From Coix lacryma-jobi var. lacryma-jobi (taxonomy: Eukaryota > Streptophyta > Magnoliopsida > Poales > Poaceae), in the NCBI GenBank assembly GCA_009763385.1, contig CM019823.1:173692503-173756502 (forward strand): a stretch of DNA of 64,000 nucleotides, written 5' to 3'. Of the stretch, positions 11,291 to 20,639 are shown piece after piece. Position 1 is the first letter of the stretch. The number at the start of each line of letters is the position of its first letter. The translations under genes and the position numbers were made by a program. Under the pieces are notes generated by a model. The model did not search any database. It had not been told where the DNA came from and worked only from the letters and a program-made list of their open reading frames with translations.

Positions 11291-11774
11291 TTGAGCAGTT
11301 TTGAAGATTTCTGTTGCGGCTCCCTCTCCCAACCAAGTTCTAACTCAAATAAGAGGCAAATAAACACAGGTTGGAACCTAGTATGAGCATCCTCGCGAAA
11401 ACCCTCAATTTTATAAATATTTTGCCATAGGCTACATATCCTTTTTAGAGAAAATAGGCGATAAATCCCAAGGAGACAACATGTGACCACCAAAACTAGG
11501 GGTCTCAACCATTAGGAGCCTCAAATGCTCCCCCTAGCGGTGGACGAACACAGCGGTTGCTCAAAAATTAACCGAAAAGAAACGACAAAACAACAACCAT
11601 GCATATGCAATGCAATACGGAAATTGAATCTAGGTTGCTTGTCAAGTTTGCTCATGGGTAAGCTTCTTCACACGCTTTTTAGGGCGGTTATCTTACCCAT
11701 GTCTGACAAGCCTATGTGCATAGCATAATTTAAACATGGCATATTATACAATGCAATGCAAAGACAACCCCCTT
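11291..11774. other. Non-coding spacer after pol
   Basis: About 480 bp between the end of RNase H and the internal palindrome array. It contains a PPT-like GCTCCCCCTAGC at about 11527-11538 and no convincing coding frame. Confidence 0.5.
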
Positions 11775-13223
11775 TCACCTTTTGACAAAGTTACTTAGAT
11801 CAAGCACATTAAGCTCACTTCGCAATCTACAAAGAGTGTTTTCATCTAGGGGTTTTGTGAAGATATCCGCCAATTGATCTTCGGTTCTAACTCCCTCTAA
11901 GGATATATCTTTCTTTGAAACATGATCTCTAAGGAAGTGATGGCGAATATCTATGTGCTTTGTGCGAGAGTGTTGAACCGGGTTGTTAGCAAGCTTAACC
12001 GCGCTCTCATTGTCACACAACAAAGGTACCCTTTCTAGAACTACACCATAGTCTAAAAGGGTTTGTTTCATGTAAAGGATTTGTGCACAACAAGCACCCG
12101 CGGCTATGTATTCCGCCTCGGCGGTAGACAAGGCCACACTATTTTGCTTCTTTGAACTCCATGACACTAGTGATCTCCCAAGCAAATGGCACCCTCCGGA
12201 TGTGCTTTTTCTATCTACTTTGCAACCGGCGTAATCCGAATTGGAATACCCAACGAGTTGGAAGTTAGCTCCTTTGGGATACCAAAGGCCAAAGCTTGGG
12301 GTGTGCTTTAGGTACCTAAGGATTCTCTTCACTGCTATGAGATGTGATTCCCTAGGATCGGCTTGAAAGCGAGCACACATGCACACACTAAACATGATGT
12401 CGGGCCTAGATGCGGTCAAATATAACAAGCTACCAATCATAGAGCGGTAGAGAGTTTGGTCAACCAGGTTACCTCCCACATCTAGGTTGAGATGTCCATT
12501 TGTTGGCATTGGAGTCTTGATAGGCTTGCAATCATCCATGTTGAAGCGCTTGAGGAGGTCTTTTGTATACTTCTCTTGAGATATGAAAGTCCCCTCCTTC
12601 AATTGCTTGACTTGGAAGCCTAGGAAGAATGTGAGCTCTCCAATCATGGACATTTCGAACTCCTTTGACATCAAGTCACCAAATTCCTTGCAATATGCTT
12701 CATTTGTTGACCCGAAGATGATATCATCAACGTAGACTTGACAAATGAAGATCTCTCCATCAAGCTTCTTGGTGAATAGTGTGGTGTCGACCATCCCAAT
12801 GGTGAAGCCCTTCTCGATGAGGAAGTCCCGGAGGCGCTCGTACCATGCTCTTGGGGCTTTCTTGAGCCCATATAGCGCCTTGGACAACCTATAAACATGA
12901 TTAGGATATCTAGGGTCTTCAAACCCGGGAGGTTGATCAACATAGACTAGTTCATTTATGAAGCCATTTAAGAATGCACTTTTCACATCCATTTGATATA
13001 ATTTAATGTCATGATGTGATGCATACGCAAGGAGGATACGAATGGCTTCAAGTCTTGCAACCGGTGCAAAGGTCTCTCCAAAATCCAAACCTTCAACTTG
13101 AGAGAACAACTTTGCAACTAGCTTTGCCTTGTTTCTAACAACCTTGCCTTGATCATCTTGCTTGTTCCTAAACACCCATTTTGTTCCAATGACTCTTGTG
13201 CCTTTAGGTCGCTCTTTAAGTGT
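11775..13223 (-). CDS. pol: Copia pol, reverse transcriptase and RNase H part
   Basis: This copies the element's RNA into DNA and degrades the RNA strand inside the virus-like particle. The frame is continuous with the integrase part upstream apart from a TGA at 13226-13224 at a position where this family normally has Trp. The RT begins with the conserved region after the RNKQDDQG motif, has FAPVARLEAIR and the catalytic YVDDIIFGS, and ends with the RNase H segment (SDYAGCKVDRKSTSGGCHLLG, then LSTAEAEYIAAGACC and DIRHHFLRD). The length is normal for Copia. The coding part looks intact apart from the stop before it. Confidence 0.93.
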   Translation of the reverse strand, partial: TLKERPKGTRVIGTKWVFRNKQDDQGKVVRNKAKLVAKLFSQVEGLDFGETFAPVARLEAIRILLAYASHHDIKLYQMDVKSAFLNGFINELVYVDQPPGFEDPRYPNHVYRLSKALYGLKKAPRAWYERLRDFLIEKGFTIGMVDTTLFTKKLDGEIFICQVYVDDIIFGSTNEAYCKEFGDLMSKEFEMSMIGELTFFLGFQVKQLKEGTFISQEKYTKDLLKRFNMDDCKPIKTPMPTNGHLNLDVGGNLVDQTLYRSMIGSLLYLTASRPDIMFSVCMCARFQADPRESHLIAVKRILRYLKHTPSFGLWYPKGANFQLVGYSNSDYAGCKVDRKSTSGGCHLLGRSLVSWSSKKQNSVALSTAEAEYIAAGACCAQILYMKQTLLDYGVVLERVPLLCDNESAVKLANNPVQHSRTKHIDIRHHFLRDHVSKKDISLEGVRTEDQLADIFTKPLDENTLCRLRSELNVLDLSNFVKR

Positions 13224-15002
13224 TCAAACTTGGTTGCGGGTGAAGTTGTTCAATTCTTCATGCATAGCATTCACCCAATCTGGATCACCTAGAGCTTCAT
13301 CTACAATGGTAGGCTCAACAAGAGACACAAAGGAGTGATGTTCAATAAATAAAGCAAGTTTTTGAGATCGAGTCATTACACCCCTTGTTGGACTCCCTAT
13401 GATGAGATCTTGAGGATGAGCTTGTAGTAGAGGAGTAGTCCTTTGATCAACCACTTGAGGGGCCGCTTGTGGAGCATCAACATCTTGAGCTTGTACCACC
13501 ATTTGATCATGGGAGACATGAGTATCTTCAAATGGATCTCTCCCTTCTTTGTCATCAACATGTGGTACATTGGATGATGATGGCTTGTCAATGACTTGCA
13601 CATCATCATCATCATCTTTAGGCTTGATGGCTCCAACCGGCATGTTCTTCATTGCTTCCCTCAATGGTTCATCACCTACATCATCAAGATTTTCATGCTC
13701 TCCTTGAGAGCCATTAGATTCATCGAATTCCACATCATATGTTTCTTCTATCATCCCGGTGGCATGGTTGAATACTCGATATGCTTTGGACTTCAATGAG
13801 TAACCAACAAGAAAACCAATATCACATCGGCGTTGAAACTTCCCTAGGTGTTGGCGCTTCTTGTAGATGTAGCATTTGCACCCAAACACTCTAAAGAAGG
13901 ATACATCCGGCTTATTGTTGTTGAGTAGCTCATAGGGGGTCTTGCCAAGTAGACGATGGGGGAACAATCGATTTGATGCATAGCAAGCGGTGTTGATTGC
14001 TTCCGCCCAAAATCTCTCCGGTGTAGTGTACTCATCTAGCATTGTCCTTGCTAGGGTGATTAGAGTCCGGTTCTTCCTCTCAACTACCCCATTTTGTTGT
14101 GGTGTGTAGGTTGCGGAAACTTCATGCTTGATCCCAACTTCATCACAATATTGCTCAATGTGGGTGTTGTCAAACTCTCTTCCATTGTCACTTCTTATCT
14201 TTTTGATCTTCAAGTCAAACTCATTTTGGGCTCTCTTGGCAAACTTCTTGAATGAAGGGGTTGCTTCGGATTTGTCATGAAGAAAGAATACCCAAGTGTA
14301 TCTAGAGTAGTCATCAACAATCACTAGGCAATAGAGATTTCCACCCAAGCTAGCATATGTTGTTGGTCCAAATAGATCCATGTGAAGTAGCTCCAATTCT
14401 CTTGATGTTGATACAAAGGCTTTGGTTGGATGTGTATTTGCAACTTGCTTGCCGGCTTGACATGCACTACACAATTTGTCCTTCTCAAACTTGACATCCT
14501 TCAAGCCTCTAACCAAATCCTTCTTCAATAGCTTGTTGAGAGTGTTCATTCCAACATAAGCCAATCTTCTATGCCATAGCCAACCAAGTGATTGCTTAGT
14601 GAATAAACATGTCTTCAAGTTGGCATCTTCGGAGGTGAAATCCACTAGGTAGAGATTGTTGTATCTAAAACCCTTGAATATCACTTGTGTATCATCTTTC
14701 TTGGTCACAACCACTTCCTTGTCGGTGAACAAACATTGAAAGCCAAGATCACATAGTTGCCCAACGGATAGCAAGTTAAAGCTCAATGATGCAACTAGAA
14801 GCACATTGGAGATGGTATGATCATTTGATATAGCCACTTTGCCCAAACCCTTGACATTTCCCTTTGAATTGTCACCAAATGTAATCTTTTCTTGGTCATT
14901 GACATTTTCTTCTAGTGAGGTGAACATCTGGGGATCACCGGTCATATGTTGTGTGCAACCACTATCAATCACCCAATGAGATCCACCGGTCTTGTAGTTC
15001 AC
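13224..15002 (-). CDS. pol: Copia pol, protease and integrase part
   Basis: 592 codons. The frame is open from just after a TAG at 15005-15003 and has no ATG before the protease motif, so translation must come from the gag region or an unseen event. The protease active site is WVIDSGCTQHMTGD near the start. The GAG-pre-integrase/HHCC zinc-binding segment (LWHRRLAYVGMNTL ... CSACQAGK) follows, then the integrase core with DLFGP, VDDYSRYTWVFFL, SDNGREF and HEVSATYTPQQNGVVERKNRT (D, D, E catalytic residues visible). The C-terminal tail is acidic and ends near MHEELNNFTRNQV, where a TGA stop (13226-13224) separates it from RT. The frame differs from gag by one phase. Confidence 0.93.
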   Translation of the reverse strand: MNYKTGGSHWVIDSGCTQHMTGDPQMFTSLEENVNDQEKITFGDNSKGNVKGLGKVAISNDHTISNVLLVASLSFNLLSVGQLCDLGFQCLFTDKEVVVTKKDDTQVIFKGFRYNNLYLVDFTSEDANLKTCLFTKQSLGWLWHRRLAYVGMNTLNKLLKKDLVRGLKDVKFEKDKLCSACQAGKQVANTHPTKAFVSTSRELELLHMDLFGPTTYASLGGNLYCLVIVDDYSRYTWVFFLHDKSEATPSFKKFAKRAQNEFDLKIKKIRSDNGREFDNTHIEQYCDEVGIKHEVSATYTPQQNGVVERKNRTLITLARTMLDEYTTPERFWAEAINTACYASNRLFPHRLLGKTPYELLNNNKPDVSFFRVFGCKCYIYKKRQHLGKFQRRCDIGFLVGYSLKSKAYRVFNHATGMIEETYDVEFDESNGSQGEHENLDDVGDEPLREAMKNMPVGAIKPKDDDDDVQVIDKPSSSNVPHVDDKEGRDPFEDTHVSHDQMVVQAQDVDAPQAAPQVVDQRTTPLLQAHPQDLIIGSPTRGVMTRSQKLALFIEHHSFVSLVEPTIVDEALGDPDWVNAMHEELNNFTRNQV

Positions 15003-15141
15003 CTACACACACAAGAAATCAAGCTTGAGCTTTTGGGACCCAAACTTGTTGCGGTCCCTTAACCTTCTCTACTAGTGACTTTGCAACTCAAATTTGCTTT
15101 GGCCTATTCTTGTTAGGAGGTCCCATGAACATAACTTTCAT

Positions 15142-17418
15142 CTAGCCACTAGAGTCTTGTCTAAGCATGTAGTGAGCATTAAAAGCAAAGGGCCTAGCAT
15201 GCTTGGGCAAGGGTGTGGGCTTTGGCTCTTCACAATCATGAGCAAAGTGACCTTCCTTTCCACACTCATAGCATCTTCCAATCTTCTTCTTCATTGGCTT
15301 TGTGATGCTCTTGCGTTGCTTCATCTTCTCCTCAAGGAAGCCAATGTCATTTCTATTGGTCTTCATGACGGTGTTCATGAGTAGCTCACTTTGAAGGCAT
15401 TGTCCCTTGGTGAATTTCTTCAACCCGGTGGTGAGATGCTCCTTCTCTTTCTTGAGCTTGTCATTCTCTTGTTGGAGTTGCAATTGAGATGGTGTCATTT
15501 TGTAATCCCTCTCCATCTTCAATCTCTTGTTCTCTTCTTTTAGCATGTCTAGCTCAAGTGACATGCTATACTCATCATCTTGGGTCTCAACAATGACTTG
15601 CTTTGTGGTTGCGAGCTTCTCTAGATCAATCTTGAGCTTTGCATTCTCACTCTTGATCTTGACATAATCATCATAGTGATCGGTCACAACCACACTCTTG
15701 CCTTTGCCACTAGCTCTTTGCTCATCATGCTCACTAACCAAGTCCTCACAAGATGTTGCTATGTCACACTTAACAACAAGGTTAGGAGCATCATGTGTCT
15801 CATGTGAATGCATATCATAAGCAATGGTGAGTGTATCATAGTCTACTTTCACTTGAGTGTATTGCTCTTTTAGCAAGGCATAACTAGTGGTAAAGTCACT
15901 ATGCATCTTATCAAGTTTTTCATTTTTAGCTTTGAGCTCTTTGTTAGAAGACTTGAGCTCCTTGATAGAAGATGACATAGTAGCAAGTTCATTCTTTAAT
16001 TCATCACTAGCATGTGTAGCATGATCATATTTCTCAACAAGAGATTCATTTTCATCAACAAGCTTTTCATTCTTAGCTCTAGTCTTTCTTATGATTTTAG
16101 AGTAGTCATTTAGCAATTTAACAAGCTCATCATAAGTAGGTGCCTCAAATTCACCATCACTATCACTATCACTAGAGTCATCATTGTTTTGTACCTTCCG
16201 GTCACCCTTGGCCATAAGGCATAGGTGTGTAGATGATGATGGCGACGATGGTGGTGGTGATGTAGAGGAGCCAATGACTAGAGCGGCCACCTTCTCCTTC
16301 TCATCATCACTATCTTCATTTGATGAGTCATCGGAAGAGTCAATGTCGGTGAGCCAATCACCAACAATGTAGGCCTTGCCACCTTTCTTGTGGTATTGCT
16401 TCTTCTTCTTGCCATCCTTCTTGTAGTATGGCTTCTCATTCTTCTTCTCATCTTCACTTGATGAGTCATACTTCTTGCCCTTGTTCTTGTTCTTGTAGCT
16501 CTCTTTCTTGGGCTTGGTGCATTGATGAGCAAGATGGCCAAGCTCGCCGCAATTGTAGCAATCCATTTCGGAGATTGGCCTCCTCTTGCTACTTGTGAAG
16601 AACTTCTTCTTTCTTGAGTCAAAATTGACTCCATTATTGTGAAGCTTCTTCAACATCTTGGTGGTCCTTCTCACCATGAGAGCGATGTTGGAATCCTCCT
16701 CTTCATCACTTGAGCTCTCATGATGCACCACAATAGCCTTGGACTTGCCCTTCTTGTCATGGCTAGCTTTGAAGGCCAAGTCCTTCTTCTTGTCGGTGGA
16801 GGAGCCACCACTTGGTGTGATGTGCATGTACATCTCATGCGCATTGATCTTTCCCAAGATTTGAGTTGGTGTAGTGGTGGAAAGATCACCTTGATGTAGC
16901 ACCGTCACGATGTGTCCATACTTCTCAATTGGAAGGACACAGAGAATCTTCCTCACAACATCAGATGGTTGCATTTGTGTGAGGCCAAGTCCATTGAGTT
17001 CTTCTACAAGAGCATTCAAGCGTGAGTACATTTCATTTGCACTTTCATTAGCATGCATATCAAATGAATGAAGTTTTTGCATAACTAAATGATATCTCTC
17101 CTCACGCTCACTCTTGGTCCCCTCGTGGAGAGCACAAATGTTATCCCATAGATCATGGGCATTCTTGTGGTTCCGGACGTGGTTAAACACATCCTTGCAA
17201 ATGCCTCTAAAAAGAATGTTTTTGGCCTTTGCATTCTACTTCTCATTTTCTTCCTCATGTGGCGTGAGGCTAGTGCCCTCCTTGGGTTTGGGGAACCCGG
17301 TTATGGCGGCATCGCGGCATTTCACATCAACCGCTTCTAGGTACGACTCCATACGGATTTTCCAATATGGAAAGTCGTCTCCCTCGAACATGGGAGGTGG
17401 TCCATCACCTCCGGACAT
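15142..17418 (-). CDS. gag: Copia gag polyprotein, two in-frame pieces
   Basis: It forms the virus-like particle and binds element RNA. The ATG at 17418 opens MSGGDGPPPMFEGDDFPYW, the start of a DUF4219/UBN2-type gag. A TAG at 17238-17236 interrupts after 60 codons and the same frame continues to 15142. The second piece has the UBN2 capsid-like region (LWDNICALHEGTKSE to about residue 170), a zinc knuckle CYNCGELGHLAHQC, a Lys/Glu/Asp-rich part, a long heptad-rich coiled coil, and a second knuckle CYECGKEGHFAHDC near the end. The gag is unusually long for Copia but normal for Sireviruses. A TAG at 15144-15142 and a TGA at 15090-15088 follow in the same frame. Confidence 0.92.
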
Positions 17419-17457
17419 CTTAACTCTAGGCGGTTAAGCCTAAATCGAGAGCACGAG

Positions 17458-17469
17458 GCTCCGATACCA
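17458..17469 (-). other. Primer binding site (initiator Met tRNA)
   Basis: The minus strand reads TGGTATCGGAGC, two bases inside the 5' LTR. It matches the 3' end of plant initiator methionine tRNA with one difference from the usual TGGTATCAGAGC. Confidence 0.92.
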
Positions 17470-17471
17470 AT

Positions 17472-19013
17472 TGAAAGGAACAAGATGCCCAAGAGGGGGG
17501 TGAATTGGGCTTTTCTAAAACTTCTTGCAATAATAAAACCTATCAAGCCTCTATTAACCCCCTAGTGCCTAGAAGTGTGATTCTCTTTATTCTACCGCAC
17601 AAAAGACCAAGTCTAAGCCACTCCTACTCTAGCAAAGCAATTCAATATAGAATGAACAACAAGTAGTAATGCGGAATTGAATTGCTTGAAAGTAAATGCG
17701 TAAGTAAAAGAGTAGAGATGACTCGACGATCTTTTTGCCGAGGTATCGAGGTGTCGGCACACCCCCCTAGTCCTCGTTGGAGCACCCGCGCAAGGGTATC
17801 GCTCCCCCTTGATCCGCGCAAGGATGAAGTGCTCACTACGAGCTGATTCTTCGCCACTCCGGCCCGGTGAATCGCTCGCTACCAGTCACAAGCTTGTTTG
17901 GGTCATCCACAATGCCACCGGATGCTCTCCAAGCTTCACGATCGCCACCAAGCCGTCTAGGTGATGCCGATCACAAAGAGTAACAAGCTAGAACTCTCAC
18001 TTGACCAACACAAGGCCAAAGAAATGGATGGATGCACACTTGCTACTCAATTCTCACTAGGAGGTGTCTAATTCTCACAATTAGCAAATCACTCAACCTC
18101 ACTAGGGCTCTTGCACTCACTCACACTCACACTCACAATGTGTTTCTCAGTTGATGGAAGTGGCAAGAACACTCAAATGGATGGAGGGAAGGAAGTATAT
18201 ATACTCCCCCAACCGGCCATCCAAAAACAGCACAAGACAGGCATTCTGCGGGGGCATCGGACGCGCCGATGCCTAGCATCGGACGCTCCGATGACCTCGT
18301 CCAACGGTCTACTGTACCTTCTTGTCAGACTGTTTAAAGGGACATCGGACGCTGGGCAGCGTCCGATGCCACCACATGGATTTGACCTCTCTGGAACCTC
18401 TCTGGATGGCCATCGGACGCTGGCCCTCAGCGTCCGATGCCTGCGTCCGATGCGGCCTCCAGTTCACGCCCACGTGAACAGTGGCATGGGCGCGTCCGAT
18501 GCCACGCACCAGACTAAACCCTAGTCGGGGTGAGCATCGGACGCGTCCGATGCCCACCTGGCCAGCGTCCGATGCCCATAACAAGGGCAAACTCAACTCG
18601 GATCGCGACGCGGCCTAAACGACTTTTGATCCTCTCGACTTAAGGCATCTCTCTGAGCTACCTAGGGCTATGAAATAACAAGTGTGCACCACACCTACCT
18701 CAATAGACTCATCTAGGTCAAGCTACTCATTCACGCTCCCCTTTATAGTACGGCCAAAGGAAAAACAAAGACCTAAGACTACCTAAGTGTCCTTCAACAC
18801 CATATGACACTTAGCCTAGTCTACCACCATCTTCGTCGTCCGTCCTTTGAAAACCGAAACGATATCCATCGCCAGGGGGCATGAACTCCATATGCCCGTA
18901 TCGTCGCCATTACCGTGACCTAACTTAATCCTGTTTCTACAAAACACACGTTAGTCACAGTAATCTTGTGTTTCATCCAATCACCGAAACCACTAGGGGC
19001 CAAGATGCGTTCA
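17472..19013 (-). repeat. 5' LTR of the Copia element (1542 bp)
   Basis: Pairs with 5551-7085 and is seven bases longer (a G and a 6-bp CACACT repeat unit). It has the palindrome array at about 18252-18580 and a TATA-like GTATATATAC at 18195-18204. It ends CA, followed by the TATGG duplication. Confidence 0.96.
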
Positions 19014-19418
19014 TATGGTAGAAAGAACTTAGACCCAAGCAAAGCAACCATTCTATTCCCGAGTTCTACTTTGACAATTAGACTCCACCAGGTAAGTTAC
19101 AAAAAATGTTTACACTGACTATAGTTTTTTCTATTCTATTCAATACATTGTAATTGAAATCCCCATCAGATTTTTCCCACAAACATTTTTTGAGCCTAAA
19201 TGACACAAATTCTAAAGTTTGAGCCATATCGGGTGTTGTTCATCTCGTGTTTTTACGGTTAATTTCGGTTGTTTTAATAGTGTTCCGTGAGAGATTAAGT
19301 CGAAGTACGACTGATAAACCGGTTGATAAGACAAACAAGGACTATTAAAATTATTGAATGCTCTATGCTTTTATATAGCATGTTTTTGCTATTTTTCACA
19401 GCATGTAGTATTTTTTTA
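19014..19418. other. Intergenic, nothing recognised
   Basis: AT-rich DNA between the Copia element and a Stowaway MITE. I see no gene, repeat or regulatory signal here. Confidence 0.5.
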
Positions 19419-19669
19419 CTCACTTTGTCTCAAAAATTAATGTTTTAATTGTATCCTAAGTCAAACTATCTTATATTTGATTAAATTTATAGAAAAATGC
19501 TAACATTTATGACACCAAATAGATATACCATAAAAATATGTTGCATGATGAATCTAATGATACTTATTGGATAATATAAAATTATTATCTAGTGTATAAA
19601 TTTGATTAAACTTTAAATTGTTTTACTTTGGAGAAAACTAAAACATCTAGATTTTTAGGACAAAAGGAG
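19419..19669. mobile_element. Stowaway MITE, 251 bp
   Basis: The left end is CTCACTTTGTCTCAAAAATT and the right end, reverse-complemented, is CTCCTTTTGTCCTAAAAATC. TA flanks it at 19417-19418 and 19670-19671. The AT-rich interior with ATTTATGACACCAAATAGAT is typical of the grass Stowaway group. Confidence 0.85.
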
Positions 19670-19681
19670 TAATTATTTAAT

Positions 19682-20206
19682 GAGTAAAGTTTATCATTGG
19701 TCCCTAACTTGTACCGTTGTGTGACCTTGGTCCCTAAATTCGTAAATCGACCGTTTAGATCTCAAACTTGTTCAGCTGTGTCATCCTGATCCCTAATCTT
19801 GTTCGGTTGTATTATCCCGGTTCCTAAACTTGCAAATCACCCAACGATATTTTGGAACTCTAAGTGATTTTAATTCAAAAATTCAAATACAAAGTCATGG
19901 ATCACACCAAGGGCTATAATTTTGATATAAAGGTTGTCTTCATTCAAGTTCATATTAAAAAATATGAAATATTTTTATATAAAGTTTTAAATCGCCATGT
20001 TTTAACCTAAATGAGACTCAAAACTAAGTTCAGGGACCGGGATGACACAATCGAACAAATTTGAAGATCTAAACTGGTGATTTGCAATTTTAGGGATAGA
20101 GATGACACAACCGAACAACTTTTAAAACTTAAACGATCGATTTACGAGATTAAGGACTAAAAGGACACAATAGTAGAAGTTTAGGGATTAGTGATGGATT
20201 TTACTT
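19682..20206. mobile_element. Mutator-type MITE with long TIRs, 525 bp
   Basis: The 9-bp duplication TTATTTAAT is exact at 19673-19681 and 20207-20215. TIRs of about 150 bp begin GAGTAAAGTTTATCATTGGT on the left and AAGTAAAATCCATCACTAAT on the right (reverse-complemented), each with repeated GGTCCCTAA-type blocks. There is no coding capacity. It lies about 430 bp upstream of the SnRK2 start codon. Confidence 0.88.
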
Positions 20207-20639
20207 TTATTTAATTATCTTAATAGGACCATCATTTTAGGTAGTGCAAAAATACACAACTGACATTACATTTATAGTTTTTTTTAAAGGAGTGGAGTTG
20301 TACTCGAAGCACATAGTATCCATTTATGACAAAGATCCCAAAAGATGACACCTGATAAATCAACTTCAGCCGAGCTCACCAAGCCAACTCCCCAAGCGAT
20401 TAGCAAGTAGCAAGTGATAAAAGCCTCTCTCCTTCTTGGTCGGTCAGTGACATCACCAACTCGTCGACGGTAGAGAGAGCAAGCTCTTCGGCGATTCGAA
20501 GAAACGAGGAGCGAGAGAGCGTGGGTGCGTGAGAGAGAGAGAGCGAGGAGGAGCTGGGACTTGGAGCCTGCGCCCGGGGGCCTTGTCACGGAATCCTACC
20601 ATCACCAACCCTAGCCTCCGCTGATCGCCGTCTCAGGCC
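20207..20639 (+). promoter_or_regulatory. Proximal promoter and 5' leader of the SnRK2 gene
   Basis: After the MITE's duplicated target there are about 420 bp before the start codon. It includes a GA-rich tract (about 20511-20550) and a C-rich segment just before the ATG, as is common in grass 5' leaders. I could not place a TATA box or transcription start with confidence. The MITE stack sits immediately upstream. Confidence 0.5.

Larger units (their letters stand above)
5551..19013 (-). mobile_element. Complete Copia LTR retrotransposon, Sirevirus-like, 13.5 kb
   Basis: Both ends are exact: the element opens with TG at 5551 and closes with CA at 19013, and is flanked by TATGG at 5546-5550 and 19014-19018. 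The LTRs are 5551-7085 (3' LTR) and 17472-19013 (5' LTR). Read on the minus strand the order is LTR, PBS, gag, protease, integrase, RT, RNase H, a third ORF, PPT, LTR. The integrase-before-RT order makes it Copia. The large gag with zinc knuckles and coiled coil, the extra ORF after pol, CG-rich palindromes in the LTR and several AAAGGGGGAGA tracts are features described for the Sirevirus genus. I counted about 12 substitutions and two indels between the LTRs (about 0.8%), so the insertion is recent. Confidence 0.95.
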
